Positions 1-8,774 are shown, counted from the first letter of the stretch. The stretch: DNA of 64,000 bases from Acetobacter farinalis (GCF_026240015.1 NZ_JAPIUX010000005.1:55253-119252), one strand, 5' to 3'. Made by a program: numbers and translations. Notes: generated from the sequence alone by a model not told the origin.

Positions 1-928
1 AGCGCGGTGTAAGGGGGTGAATGGTCCCGCCCGCTCCATACGGCATGCCAATCCAGTCGGCATATTTCGGGCCGTAGGGCCGCTGGCGCCATCCCGACAC
101 CAAGCGGTCATCCGGTTGCCCTGTCAGATCACAGGTACCCTCTTCAACAGTCTCAAAATCGAGGCGGATGCGCCTTGGCATACCCCACCAGCATTGCAGC
201 GGGTGCGCGTTCTCTGTTGCCCGCACATCCGTTCCCTCTTTGCCCGACACCACCGTGGGGGCCATCCATGGGAAAACTGTTTTTATATCGCCCTCTTTTG
301 CGGGGGGACCTTCAGGAACATTCGCCCAGACAATCTCCCACACGCTGGCCTCTTCCGAGGGGAGCACAAGAGTAGTCAGCGGACCACCACCGCGCAGGCC
401 TGTCATATTCCCTGCGCCGCCACTTGGCGCCCAAGATTGCAGGGTGAACAGCGCCATTGCCGCAGCACCCCGCCCCAGACGCTCCACCTGCCCCCGATGG
501 ACAAAAAGATCGGCATTGCGTTTGACAGTGCTTTCCCCCGGTGCCTCAATCAGCAGCCGTTCGATAAGCTCCTGTCCGCTCTGAAGATCTTCAAAATCCT
601 GAAGAAAACGTGGGCCGGGGCCATCCAGCCAGAATGCATCGGTAACAGCCGCAAAGGCTTCATCCAGCTTTTCGACAGAAGGCGGCGTATTCCACCCCTG
701 CAACCACGCCCGGTTGCCTGTTGGCGGGCACGCTGTGGCCACAAGGCCGATCAGAAATTCAAAGGTGGCGACCCGAAAGTCCGCACGCGGCCAGGAAAAT
801 CCGATAATCGGATCGTCTTTCAATCCCTCTACAATCTGGGCGGGGCGAATGACGCTCCGTGCGCCGGATTTATGGAGGACTGGCAACCATGCGTCTGTAA
901 TGAGATTGAAAAATTCAGACGCCGTCAT
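1..928 (-). CDS. cse1: Type I-E Cascade large subunit Cse1 (CasA), 5' part, cut by window edge
   Basis: Read on the minus strand from an ATG at 928, the frame stays open for 309 codons to the window edge, so the C-terminal part is missing. It begins MTASEFFNLITDAWLPV, the usual Cse1 opening, and later contains SGGAGNMTGLRGGGPLTTLV and WGMPRRIRL, both Cse1 hallmarks. Cse1 is the large Cascade subunit that recognises the PAM and recruits Cas3. The upstream minus-strand neighbour is cas3, in normal I-E order. The visible N-terminal portion has no stop or frameshift. cse2, cas7, cas5, cas6e, cas1, cas2 and the array should lie beyond base 1. Confidence 0.93.
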   Translation of the reverse strand, partial: MTASEFFNLITDAWLPVLHKSGARSVIRPAQIVEGLKDDPIIGFSWPRADFRVATFEFLIGLVATACPPTGNRAWLQGWNTPPSVEKLDEAFAAVTDAFWLDGPGPRFLQDFEDLQSGQELIERLLIEAPGESTVKRNADLFVHRGQVERLGRGAAAMALFTLQSWAPSGGAGNMTGLRGGGPLTTLVLPSEEASVWEIVWANVPEGPPAKEGDIKTVFPWMAPTVVSGKEGTDVRATENAHPLQCWWGMPRRIRLDFETVEEGTCDLTGQPDDRLVSGWRQRPYGPKYADWIGMPYGAGGTIHPLTPR

Positions 929-930
929 TT

Positions 931-947
931 AATTAGACATCCTAATT
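931..947. promoter_or_regulatory. Inverted repeat just upstream of cse1
   Basis: AATTAG at 931-936 and CTAATT at 942-947 form an inverted repeat a few bases before the cse1 start codon, inside an AT-rich stretch. It overlaps the expected ribosome-binding region, so it could be an operator for Cascade expression. Function is inferred from position only. Confidence 0.35.
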
Positions 948-968
948 TGAAATAATTATATAATATGG

Positions 969-1001
969 CCCTGCCTATCAGCTGCAATCTGACAGGCAGG
1001 G
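969..1001. other. Strong hairpin in the cas3-cse1 spacer
   Basis: CCCTGCCT (969-976) pairs with AGGCAGGG (994-1001), extended by TCA/TGA after one mismatch. It lies about 40 bp before cse1. No proper T-run follows on the minus strand, so it may be an attenuator, a weak terminator separating cas3 from cse1, or a protein site. Confidence 0.5.
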
Positions 1002-1091
1002 TTATTAGTCTTAGGGGACATAATTGCCCCTTATACTCTTCTCGCAAACGTGTATCGCACGTTACGCTCCTCCCTTTAATTTTCCTTCCCG

Positions 1092-1124
1092 CCACCTCAA
1101 GCTCGCTTGGGGTGGCTGTTTTTG
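1092..1124 (+). terminator. Rho-independent terminator facing plus
   Basis: An 11-bp stem (1092-1102 with 1105-1115, one G-T wobble) is followed by CTGTTTTTG. It has the form of a plus-strand terminator, yet no plus-strand gene lies upstream in this window. It could stop antisense transcription coming out of cse1, or be left from a lost gene. Confidence 0.55.
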
Positions 1125-1160
1125 TTTAAACCGATTCGCAAACCGAATCAACCTAATTAA

Positions 1161-1259
1161 GCCTACGGCTCAAGACTTCTTATTTTTTAAATCCCTGCTT
1201 ACGCAGGGAACATAAACCGGCCTACGGCTCAAGACGGTTCATCCCGCCAAGGCGGGAAC
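1161..1259. repeat. CRISPR-repeat-like palindromes with a duplicated 16-mer
   Basis: GCCTACGGCTCAAGAC occurs at 1161-1176 and again at 1220-1235. Each copy is followed by a palindromic block, at 1191-1211 and 1241-1259. The blocks (ATCCCTGCTTACGCAGGGAAC and ATCCCGCCAAGGCGGGAAC in form) resemble the stem of I-E repeats such as the E. coli one. The second overlaps the 3' end of cas3. There is no regular repeat-spacer array, so this is not called a CRISPR array. Confidence 0.4.
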
Positions 1260-3974
1260 GATGAGCAGACCATACTGCTGATCATATCTGACCACAATAT
1301 CTCGCCCCTGCTCGCTACAGCCCGCCCCTTCCCATCCCTCTCCTGCCTCTTCCAGAATCAACAGCAGATAAAGGTCTTCCGCCTCCCGCTCCCAGCGAGA
1401 CCAGTCAGACCGGGCCGCAGCGACCGCAGCCTTCCGGTCTTCCGAGACAGGACACGCCGCAAGGGTATGACGCGCCACGGAAACCTCAGAAAGTGCCCAG
1501 GCGCGCTTCTTCTCATGTGGTGCCGCAAGCGTGCTGTCCTTCAACGCGGCCCAGGGCACAACCTCCCCGCCCCTCATGACACCGAGACGCACCGTAACAG
1601 ACGGGCGCTCTTCAAGCCGTGTGGGTGTTCGTATGTCGCGCTCCCACAAAGCCCCCTCCGGAGCATATCCAGTGAGGTAATTCAGAACATTTCGGGCAGC
1701 AGCACCACGGGCCGCACGCCCTTTCCCTTCAACATCCCTGGCGGCACCCGTCAGGCCAGCCGGCACATCGGACGTCTCACCAGCTTCCTCAATTGTCTCA
1801 CCAGCTTCCTCAATTAAGGTACGCACAGAGTCAGGGCTTCGTATGGCACCTGCGCGCTTCAAGGCTCTTGCAGTTCTCCATAAAAGGGCAGCATCACGAT
1901 AAACAGCGGCGGTGCCAGGCAGAACCCGGCTGATCCATTTTGGATCTGGGTCTTCAACAGGATCAGGTGAGAAAAGGCAGATTTCATCACGCTCAACAGG
2001 CCGCTCATCCCGCTTATGGCGACGAAGCCTGCCAGCCCGCTGAATGATCAGATCCATGGGGGCGAGATCTGTGCAGAGCACATCAAAATCCAGATCCAGA
2101 GACTGTTCAATAACCTGACTGGCCACCAGCACTGCGGCCCGGTCTGGCGCTGTGCTGTCCTTTCCGAAGCGGGCAAGTACCGAACGCTCAATAGCCAGAC
2201 GATCCACCATGGCAAAACGGGCATGAAAGACCATGGCCTCGATCCCTTTTTCCTTAAGGGCTTTTGCCGAGGCAATCACATCATCCACCGTATTGCGCAC
2301 CCATGCGACCGCAGCCCCCTTGCATGCCGCACTCACGATTTCCGTCATAACAGACGCCTCGTCACAGACCTGCCTTACCGCAATGGTCCGTTCCAGCCCG
2401 GCCCGCGGAGCGCAGGGCAGTTCTTCCGCCCCTACCTGCCCCACAAGGGTCACAAGCGGATAGGCCGTGCTGGACAGCTCCGCAGGGTCTTCCTGACGCA
2501 AGCCTTCTCTGAAAGCCGCTGCGAGCTTCTGGCGTACAGCACGGGTCAACGTTGCGGAAAGAAGAATGGCAGAACCGCCCATGGCCGCATGAAAGCGCAG
2601 CAGGGCGGCCATTTCTTCCTGCATGTACGGATCATAAGCATGGCATTCATCCACCAGCAGCACCTTTCCGGCGAGCCCGGCCTGCCGCATGGTGGCAAAC
2701 CGGACCGGCAGGACCGCCATCAACGCCTGATCAATCGTGCCGACACCCACCTGCGCGAGCAGTGCCCTGCGCGATTCACTCCCCAGCCACGCTGAACAGC
2801 ACACTTCGGCGGCCTCAGCACGGTCCGTTTTCAAGGCTGCGCCCTCCAGAGCATCCTCAGGCGCCAGCACCGAGACAAAGCGCTCATCAAGCAAGGCACG
2901 CCCGTGCGCCAGCGCAAGAGAGGGGTGAGAGGAAGGCTGGAACAGGCTGCGGTACGCCATAGCCAGCCGATCAAACATGGCATTGGCTGTGGCCATGGTT
3001 GGCAGCGCAACAAACAGGCCGTTTGCCCGCCCCGCCGCCATCAACCGATGCGCCGCCACCAGTGCCGCTTCCGTCTTGCCTGAACCCGTCATGTCCTCAA
3101 TAACAACCAGCGTCGGGCCGGTCGGTAGGGACGCGACTTCCATCAGAGCCTGAACAGGTGATGGCGTCCTGATATGCGGGAACAGATGCGCAATCCCCTG
3201 AAAGGGTGACGCGCTGACAGGAGCAAGCCCTGCACGCACGATGGCCGCCTGTGCATGCCGCAGCGCGTGATTCCAGAAATAACCGGAAGCATCTGCAACA
3301 TCATCCGGCGAGACATATGGAAACCACTCCTGCCGGGAGCCGATCCAGTCCGCCTGTACCGTCAACCCGGCAAGCCGCCACTCCAGTTGCAGCAGAGCCT
3401 CAGCCGCAAGATAAGGCGGTATGGGTGGCGGCCGGAAAAGATCAAACAAAAGGCTGACAAGTTTACGGGCATATGGCGCGATCACCTTGATATCAGCTTT
3501 ACGCGCTCTGTCTTCAATTGCGGAAACCGGTGCCCCATGGTGTCCGGCTATGGCGCGCCCTACTCGGCTCTTTTCGTCAGGCAGCCAGGAATTTCCTTCG
3601 GCATCCACTCCAAAAAGGGGAGCCAGTGCGTCCTGACAGACATGGTCCAGAAGAGCCAGACCATCGCTATCATGGCGTGATGACGTGGCTCTCTCCGGGT
3701 AAGCCCCCAACGCCTGTTCCGGCCAGCATTCCGGAACTTTGGCCTGAAACCCCGGCACCAGCTTGCCAATATCATGCAGCGCCACCAGCATTCCCAGTTG
3801 CCGATAATCCAGCCCCAGACGCTCACTGCCGGGCAACAGGATTGCCACCGCCGCCACGTCCAGCATGTGGGCAATAAGCGGGTGCATTAAAAAGCCGGTG
3901 TCTTGCGCCAGTTGCACAGGGCGTGCCTTGCCCCAGAAAAATCTCAAACCACCATCATCTGCAATGCCCGACAT
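1239..3974 (-). CDS. cas3: CRISPR-associated helicase/nuclease Cas3 (type I-E)
   Basis: A 911-residue protein with an N-terminal HD nuclease domain (His near residue 31, LHDIGK near 66-71) and a C-terminal SF2 helicase. Helicase motifs seen are DMTGSGKTEAAL (Walker A), VDECHAYDP (DExH-like box), LLSATL (motif III) and QRAGRLRRH (motif VI). Cas3 is recruited by Cascade to an R-loop, then nicks and unwinds target DNA. Length and domain order fit a single-chain I-E Cas3. The ATG at 3974 follows a purine-rich GAGGGG. The gene lies directly upstream of cse1 on the same strand. The stop codon falls within a palindrome resembling the CRISPR repeat stem. Confidence 0.95.
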   Translation of the reverse strand: MSGIADDGGLRFFWGKARPVQLAQDTGFLMHPLIAHMLDVAAVAILLPGSERLGLDYRQLGMLVALHDIGKLVPGFQAKVPECWPEQALGAYPERATSSRHDSDGLALLDHVCQDALAPLFGVDAEGNSWLPDEKSRVGRAIAGHHGAPVSAIEDRARKADIKVIAPYARKLVSLLFDLFRPPPIPPYLAAEALLQLEWRLAGLTVQADWIGSRQEWFPYVSPDDVADASGYFWNHALRHAQAAIVRAGLAPVSASPFQGIAHLFPHIRTPSPVQALMEVASLPTGPTLVVIEDMTGSGKTEAALVAAHRLMAAGRANGLFVALPTMATANAMFDRLAMAYRSLFQPSSHPSLALAHGRALLDERFVSVLAPEDALEGAALKTDRAEAAEVCCSAWLGSESRRALLAQVGVGTIDQALMAVLPVRFATMRQAGLAGKVLLVDECHAYDPYMQEEMAALLRFHAAMGGSAILLSATLTRAVRQKLAAAFREGLRQEDPAELSSTAYPLVTLVGQVGAEELPCAPRAGLERTIAVRQVCDEASVMTEIVSAACKGAAVAWVRNTVDDVIASAKALKEKGIEAMVFHARFAMVDRLAIERSVLARFGKDSTAPDRAAVLVASQVIEQSLDLDFDVLCTDLAPMDLIIQRAGRLRRHKRDERPVERDEICLFSPDPVEDPDPKWISRVLPGTAAVYRDAALLWRTARALKRAGAIRSPDSVRTLIEEAGETIEEAGETSDVPAGLTGAARDVEGKGRAARGAAARNVLNYLTGYAPEGALWERDIRTPTRLEERPSVTVRLGVMRGGEVVPWAALKDSTLAAPHEKKRAWALSEVSVARHTLAACPVSEDRKAAVAAARSDWSRWEREAEDLYLLLILEEAGEGWEGAGCSEQGRDIVVRYDQQYGLLIVPALAG

Positions 3975-4289
3975 AGCCCGCCCCTCTTCCTGCCACCCAG
4001 CAAGACTGACATATTCACCAGCAACGTAACCAGTGGCATGGAAGGTGTCCGCCGCTAAAAAGGAAGATCAGCCGTGTGGGCTCATGTTTGGGGCTGACCT
4101 TACTTCCTTCTGAGGAAAGAGGCGCACAGGCCCACCGGAAAACTCTTTCCAAAAAAAAGAATTTTCTGTTTTTTGATTGCACTCGATAGTCTGCTTAGCT
4201 GCACTGCCCGTGACGTATCCTGACGTACGGGCGCACTTCCGGAAGAACGGGAAAGCGCCGCCTCTGCCTGTTTCTGCCGTAACAAAAAC
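3975..4289. other. Gene-free stretch between tag and cas3
   Basis: No credible gene is seen. It should hold the cas3 promoter (minus strand). An imperfect hairpin, GCCCGT (4206-4211) with ACGGGC (4227-4232) and an inner ACGT pair, lies downstream of tag and could be part of its terminator. A polypyrimidine/polypurine tract follows near 4146-4170. Confidence 0.5.
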
Positions 4290-4898
4290 TTACGCAGAAT
4301 AAGGAGAGACCTCAGACTGGCCGAGCGGTCCGTTCCTCGTCCTGTTTCGGCAGAAACAGTTCGTTTCATGATCATTGATAAGACCGCAGGCCTGCGCCCA
4401 TGCATGCACAATCACAGGCCCCACAAAGCTGAAGCCCCGCGCCTTTAATGCGGTGGAGAGCATATCCCCTACCACCGAACGCGTTGATGTGCCCGAACCA
4501 TCCCCCGGCACCGGTTGCCCCTGCACGCTGGCCCACACAAAACCGGAAAAATCCTCGCCCGCGTCCTGCATCGCCAGATAGGCGCGGGCATTGCGGATCA
4601 CCGCCCTGACTTTGGTGGGAGAGCGGATAATCTCCCGGTTGCCTAGTAGCTGGCTGATTTCGGTCTCACCATATCCGGCCACGATTTCCGGTCTGAACCC
4701 GGCAAAGGCCGCCCGGAAAGCGTCTCGCCTGGCCAGAATCAGCCGCCATGACAGGCCAGCCTGAAAGCCATCAAGCATCAGCTTTTCCCACAGAGCACGG
4801 GACTCATACTCCGGCACACCCCATTCGGTGTCATGATAGGCCTGAAGCAGGGCATCCGTTCTGGCCCAGAGGCAGCGCGTGTGTCCGTTATTGGTCAT
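4290..4898 (-). CDS. tag: DNA-3-methyladenine glycosylase I
   Basis: The product excises 3-methyladenine from DNA, starting base-excision repair. Family signatures are RCLWARTDALLQAYHDTEWG near the N-terminus, FQAGLSWRLIL, the IIRSPTKVRAVIRNA block and GFSFVGPVIVH...NDH near the C-terminus. I use the ATG at 4898 (MTNNGHTRCLW), which overlaps the alkB stop as ATGA, rather than an upstream ATG at 4931 inside alkB. The C-terminal tail after NDHETNCFC is about 18 residues and not typical of E. coli Tag. Last gene of the ada operon. Confidence 0.93.
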   Translation of the reverse strand: MTNNGHTRCLWARTDALLQAYHDTEWGVPEYESRALWEKLMLDGFQAGLSWRLILARRDAFRAAFAGFRPEIVAGYGETEISQLLGNREIIRSPTKVRAVIRNARAYLAMQDAGEDFSGFVWASVQGQPVPGDGSGTSTRSVVGDMLSTALKARGFSFVGPVIVHAWAQACGLINDHETNCFCRNRTRNGPLGQSEVSPYSA

Positions 4899-5542
4899 CG
4901 GGCCTTGCGGAATGTCAGATTGTAGCGACATGCGCCATGCTCACCAGCGCCTGCAGCCGCCTGCACAGGTTCAACCCCGTGAAAATTCATGCGTGAGTCC
5001 CCTCCCCATACCATCACATCCCCTTCACACAGCGTGATACGCCGCCTGGGGTCCCGTCGTTCCGCGCCTCCCCAGAGAAAGACAGCCGGAAGTCCCAGAG
5101 AGACGGATACAATCGGAGCGTTCATATCCCCTTCATCCAGATCCTGATGCAGGGACAAGCGCGCCCCCGGTGCATAGCGGTTGACAAGGCAGGTATCAGG
5201 GCGAAACTCCGCAAAGCCTGCGCGGGCGGCGGCCTGATACGCTAGTTCGCGGAATATGGGGGGCATGTGTGGCCACGCCTGTCTGGTCTCGGGATCGAAA
5301 GCCATGTAACGATATCCGCCGCGCCCGCTGGTCCAGCCAAAGCTGCCGCAACTGGTCGTGGCAACGGACATGCACCGCCCGCCCGGAGTGAGCATGTGCC
5401 GAAAAGGCGAACCGGCGGCAATGCTCTGGATATGAGCATGCAACCTCCCCACCTGTGCCCTGGCAAAATCAGGAAGGAAGAGCGCTCCGGCGGAAAGGAG
5501 CACATCAGGACGCGCTGTGCCGAACAGGTCAGGCTGCATCAT
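4895..5542 (-). CDS. alkB: AlkB-type 2OG-Fe(II) DNA dealkylase
   Basis: AlkB oxidatively removes methyl groups from 1-methyladenine and 3-methylcytosine, using Fe(II) and 2-oxoglutarate. The iron ligands are visible as HQD (HxD) followed by a distal His in MNFHGVEPV. The 2OG-binding Arg is in the C-terminal CRYNLTFRKAR, the classic RxNxTFR signature. The start is taken at the first of two adjacent ATGs (5542/5539), giving MMQPDLFG and an overlap of roughly ten bases with the preceding oxygenase. The stop overlaps the tag start. Translational coupling is likely throughout the operon. Confidence 0.94.
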   Translation of the reverse strand: MMQPDLFGTARPDVLLSAGALFLPDFARAQVGRLHAHIQSIAAGSPFRHMLTPGGRCMSVATTSCGSFGWTSGRGGYRYMAFDPETRQAWPHMPPIFRELAYQAAARAGFAEFRPDTCLVNRYAPGARLSLHQDLDEGDMNAPIVSVSLGLPAVFLWGGAERRDPRRRITLCEGDVMVWGGDSRMNFHGVEPVQAAAGAGEHGACRYNLTFRKAR

Positions 5543-6233
5543 GGAAAATAAGCCCCAGCGTGTGACGAAGGCCGCTACGGACACGGCTGACACCATGCCG
5601 CAGTGTCACGCGATAGTCTCCACGCGCACCAGCCTTCGGCCTCTGGCTGACGGCAAACAGCACGGCATCTCCCATCCTGAGAGGCACGACATCCGCACGG
5701 GATTGCATGCGGGGCCGCTGTTCCGTCAGCACGAACTCACCCCCGGTAAAATCCCTCTCCGGGCAGGAGAGCAGAACGGCGAGCTGGATGGGAAAAACAT
5801 GCTCTCCGTAAAGATCTTGATGCAGACAGTTATAATCACCCGCCCCATACCGCAGTAGGAGCGGTGTGGGGCGCGTCTGGCCCGCCGCATGGCAGCGGGC
5901 GAGAAAACTTTGATGATCTGAAGGGAAACGGACCGGAAATCCCATACGCTCCATCCAGCGGTTCGCCGTCGGGACAAGAAAAGGATAAATTTTCTCACGC
6001 AAAGTCGTGACCAGAGGCGGAAGTGGATAAGAAAAATAGCAGTATTCTCCACGCCCGAACCCATGCCGCCCCATGACGACACGGCTGCGAAACCCGGTGC
6101 CCTGCGCATAGAGCGCCGAGAGGGACCGGCACGTCGCCTCATCCAGCAATCCGGGAATCACGGCCCAGCCATCCTCATCCAGCCTGCGCGCGTTATCCTG
6201 CCAGTCCAGTGCTGCAAGAGTTTCCGGGTTCAT
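5529..6233 (-). CDS. 2OG-Fe(II) oxygenase of the ada operon, function unknown
   Basis: A 234-residue protein of the prolyl-4-hydroxylase-like 2OG oxygenase group. Visible features are the HQD iron motif within NCLHQDLYGEH, the FTGGEFVL strand typical of the double-stranded beta helix, and a distal His with Arg in LRHTLGLIFHDA. Its ATG overlaps the ada stop (ATGA) and its 3' end overlaps alkB, so it is embedded in an alkylation-repair operon. Similar proteins are, to my knowledge, commonly annotated only as 2OG oxygenases next to ada or alkB. A role in repair of DNA, RNA or protein alkylation damage is inferred from context; the substrate is unknown. Confidence 0.85.
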   Translation of the reverse strand: MNPETLAALDWQDNARRLDEDGWAVIPGLLDEATCRSLSALYAQGTGFRSRVVMGRHGFGRGEYCYFSYPLPPLVTTLREKIYPFLVPTANRWMERMGFPVRFPSDHQSFLARCHAAGQTRPTPLLLRYGAGDYNCLHQDLYGEHVFPIQLAVLLSCPERDFTGGEFVLTEQRPRMQSRADVVPLRMGDAVLFAVSQRPKAGARGDYRVTLRHGVSRVRSGLRHTLGLIFHDAA

Positions 6234-7327
6234 GACCCTTTCTCCCGTTCCAGCAATGCTGTCTTGCGCTCAACACCCCAGCGATAGCCCGACAACGCAC
6301 CATCCCTGCGCACAACACGATGGCAGGGAATTGCGACCGCTAGAGCATTGGCCCCACAGGCATTGGCAACCGCCCGAACGGACTCCGGGTGCCCGATTGC
6401 TTTGGCGATATCGGTATACGTCACCCTCTGGCCTACAGGCACCGCCCGGAGCGCATTCCATACCCGCTGCTGGAAGGCTGTCCCCCGGATATCAAGCGGC
6501 AGTTCCAGCCCGAGAGCCGGTGTTTCGACAAGCGCCACGACCTGTGCGACATGCTCCGCATAGTCAGGGTCCGCGCCCACAAGCTCCGCGTTGGGAAAGC
6601 GGTCCTGCAGATCACGGGCCAATGCATCCGCATCGTCCCCCATAAGGATCGCCACGACCCCGCGCGCGCTCGAGGCGACAAGGATCATCCCCAGAGAGCA
6701 TTCCCCAACGGCAAAACGCAGGCGTTCCGCCGGAGCACCACGGTGCAGCGCACGCGGTTTCATGCCCAGCAGGCTCTCAGCCTGTTCATAAAAACGGCTG
6801 CTGGACGCATAGCCCGCCGCATAGATGGCTTCCGTCACAGTTGCAGAAGAGCGCAAGGTGGCACGCACGCGCCCCGCACGACAGGCCTCGCCATACTGGC
6901 GGGGTGAAAGCCCGACGATACGCTTGAAAACACGCTGGAAATATGTGGGGCTGAGTTGCGCCTCTTTGGCCAGAACCTCCAGTGTAGGACATGTTTCACT
7001 GGCCTCAATGGATCGGCACGCACGCGCTACCAGCCCGTTATGACTGGCCTCGGCATGTGCTCCATCCGGGTCACAGCGCTGGCATGGGCGCGCGCCTGTT
7101 GCCCGTGCCTCTTCAAGGGTGGCATGAAGGCACGCGTTCTCAGCATGCGGCCTGCGTGAAGGGCAGGACGGCCGACAGTAAATTCCTGTGGTGATAACGG
7201 AATACCAGAACAGACCATCTGCCGTTCTGTCACGCCGGAGGATACGCTCCCACCGCGGGTCATGCTCCGTGGCATTAGACGCTTCGGCGTGAAAGTCCTT
7301 TTGTAAGGCAGCGTTTTTCGGTGTCAT
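6230..7327 (-). CDS. ada: Ada: adaptive-response regulator and O6-methylguanine-DNA methyltransferase
   Basis: A 365-residue bifunctional protein. The N-terminal zinc domain has the four-Cys pattern YCRPSCPSR...PCQRCDP, whose Cys accepts methyl groups from phosphotriesters. A central AraC-type helix-turn-helix follows (LSPTYFQRVFKRIVGLSPRQY). The C-terminal domain has the PCHRVV active-site motif for O6-methylguanine repair. Methylated Ada activates its own operon, so this gene probably controls the three overlapping genes downstream (2OG oxygenase, alkB, tag). All key Cys residues are present. The start is preceded by GGAAGACGTC. Confidence 0.96.
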   Translation of the reverse strand: MTPKNAALQKDFHAEASNATEHDPRWERILRRDRTADGLFWYSVITTGIYCRPSCPSRRPHAENACLHATLEEARATGARPCQRCDPDGAHAEASHNGLVARACRSIEASETCPTLEVLAKEAQLSPTYFQRVFKRIVGLSPRQYGEACRAGRVRATLRSSATVTEAIYAAGYASSSRFYEQAESLLGMKPRALHRGAPAERLRFAVGECSLGMILVASSARGVVAILMGDDADALARDLQDRFPNAELVGADPDYAEHVAQVVALVETPALGLELPLDIRGTAFQQRVWNALRAVPVGQRVTYTDIAKAIGHPESVRAVANACGANALAVAIPCHRVVRRDGALSGYRWGVERKTALLEREKGS

Positions 7328-7727
7328 GACGTCTTCCTCCGCTTCCGGACAATACAGGTGGCATAATACCCGCCTCTGGCATCACTTGACCGGGGCAATG
7401 TCTGCACGGGCTGGGTCTGTCCGGGCGGGTGCATATCTTGCAAAAGCCGGCCAGCTTCGCCCCCTGTGCTGCCGCGCTGTGCGGCATGATCCGGAAGGCC
7501 GGGACATCTGTCGGCACTATAGCGCCGGACAGTCCGGGCGCCCATCCCGACATATCTCGTGCCGTAGAAGGGGCGGACAGGAGCCGGGCTGGCGGTATGG
7601 AATGGCATCATGCTCTCCGGACGGGTTATGATCTGTTTTGATCGTATCCGTGCGCCACGCCTCCGGCACTCCGAACCTTGCGATCAAATTCAGATTTTTC
7701 CGGGCGGCTCCTTTTTGAGCTGCGGCA
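7328..7727. other. Gene-free stretch between ada and a GlxA-type regulator
   Basis: Several open frames cross this 400-bp stretch, but none has a recognisable motif, a good ribosome-binding site, or consistent codon use. It should contain the ada promoter, reading on the minus strand, and the 3' flank of the downstream regulator gene. No hairpin with a T-run was seen. Confidence 0.4.
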
Positions 7728-8687
7728 TCAGCGGCAGGCTGTCCGCCGGAAAACAGTGGGGGCGACACCAACAACGGACCGGAAATGCTGCCGGAAATTG
7801 GCCGCACTCCCAAACCCGGCGGCATGGGCTATCGCCTCGATAGACAGATCCGTTTCCTGCAGGAGTTCCTGCGCCAGCAGAATGCGCTGCCGCATGAGCC
7901 AGACACCCGGACTCAGGCCCGTGGCCTCATGGACATGGCGATGGAGGCTGCGCAGGCTGACCCGCATTTCCCGCGCCATGCGCTGCGCGCCCCACGGCTC
8001 ACCCAGCCGCCCCTGCATGGCATCAAGCAGCGCAGGAAGCCGCCCACCCGAAGGAGGGGGAATGGCCCGCTCGATAAACTGGGCCTGACCACCGTCCCGA
8101 TGCGCTGCAACCACCAGCCGCCGGGCAACCATGTTTGCGGCCCGGGCCCCAAAATCCTGCCGAACAACATGAATGCAGAGATCAAGCCCCGCGGCACTTC
8201 CTGCCGATGTGAGAAGAGAACCATCTTCAACATAGAGTGCATCAGGCACGACATGGATCGTCGGATAGCGGGCCGCCAGAATATCGGAATGATGCCAGTG
8301 GGTTGTGGCGCGCCGCCCATCGAGAAGCCCTGCCTGCGCCAGAACGAACGCCGCGCCACAGATCGAGACAAGACGCTTGCCCGCCTTATGTGCCGTACGG
8401 AGCGCGGAAAGGAGTTCTTCCGGCGCTTCTTCAGACGCCCCCCGCCAGCCGGGAATGACAATAATATCTGCGTCATCAAGACCGGAGAGGTCTTTCTCCG
8501 GTGTTACCGTAACCCCGTGCGTCGCCCGTAAAGGCCCGGCTTCTGCCCCGACAAGAATGCAGCGGTACCAGTCTGCTCCCATCTCCGGGCGCGACAGCCC
8601 GAACACTTCGAACGCGCAACTGAACTCGAACAGGCTCAGGCGGTCATAGACCAGAATTGCGACACATGGACCGATGGTGTTTGGCAT
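7728..8687 (-). CDS. GlxA-type transcriptional regulator (DJ-1/PfpI domain plus AraC HTH)
   Basis: About 319 residues from MPNTIGPCVAILVYDRLSLF. The N-terminal DJ-1/PfpI-like domain contains VSICGAAFVLAQAGLLDGRR followed by THW, the conserved nucleophile-elbow region of this regulator family. The C-terminal domain has two AraC helix-turn-helix units (MRVSLRSLHRHVHEATG and AAGFGSAANFRQHFRSVVG). An ATG 22 codons upstream exists, but the 8687 start has a better site (AGGATT) and matches the family start. It is divergent from a GST gene with palindromes in the shared intergenic region, suggesting it regulates that gene. Confidence 0.88.
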   Translation of the reverse strand: MPNTIGPCVAILVYDRLSLFEFSCAFEVFGLSRPEMGADWYRCILVGAEAGPLRATHGVTVTPEKDLSGLDDADIIVIPGWRGASEEAPEELLSALRTAHKAGKRLVSICGAAFVLAQAGLLDGRRATTHWHHSDILAARYPTIHVVPDALYVEDGSLLTSAGSAAGLDLCIHVVRQDFGARAANMVARRLVVAAHRDGGQAQFIERAIPPPSGGRLPALLDAMQGRLGEPWGAQRMAREMRVSLRSLHRHVHEATGLSPGVWLMRQRILLAQELLQETDLSIEAIAHAAGFGSAANFRQHFRSVVGVAPTVFRRTACR

Positions 8688-8701
8688 AATCCTGCCGATA
8701 G

Positions 8702-8717
8702 CTGGCAATCCTGCCAG
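8702..8717. promoter_or_regulatory. Palindrome between GlxA-type regulator and GST
   Basis: CTGGCA (8702-8707) and TGCCAG (8712-8717) form a perfect inverted repeat in the 87-bp divergent intergenic region. A second imperfect palindrome around TGATCA lies near 8740-8755. Likely operator(s); inferred. Confidence 0.4.
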
Positions 8718-8774
8718 TAGCAAGAGGCATGGGGAGCGTGTCTGATCACACACTCAACACGGAAAGGGCGCGCA

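Noticed and set aside
17..955. Long plus-strand frame at the left edge
   Set aside because: It is a shadow of cse1, whose minus-strand translation shows clear family motifs.
1161..1259. A short CRISPR array next to cas3
   Set aside because: Only two imperfect palindromic units, not identical, about 50 bp apart, one overlapping the cas3 stop; no regular spacers. Listed as repeat-like only.
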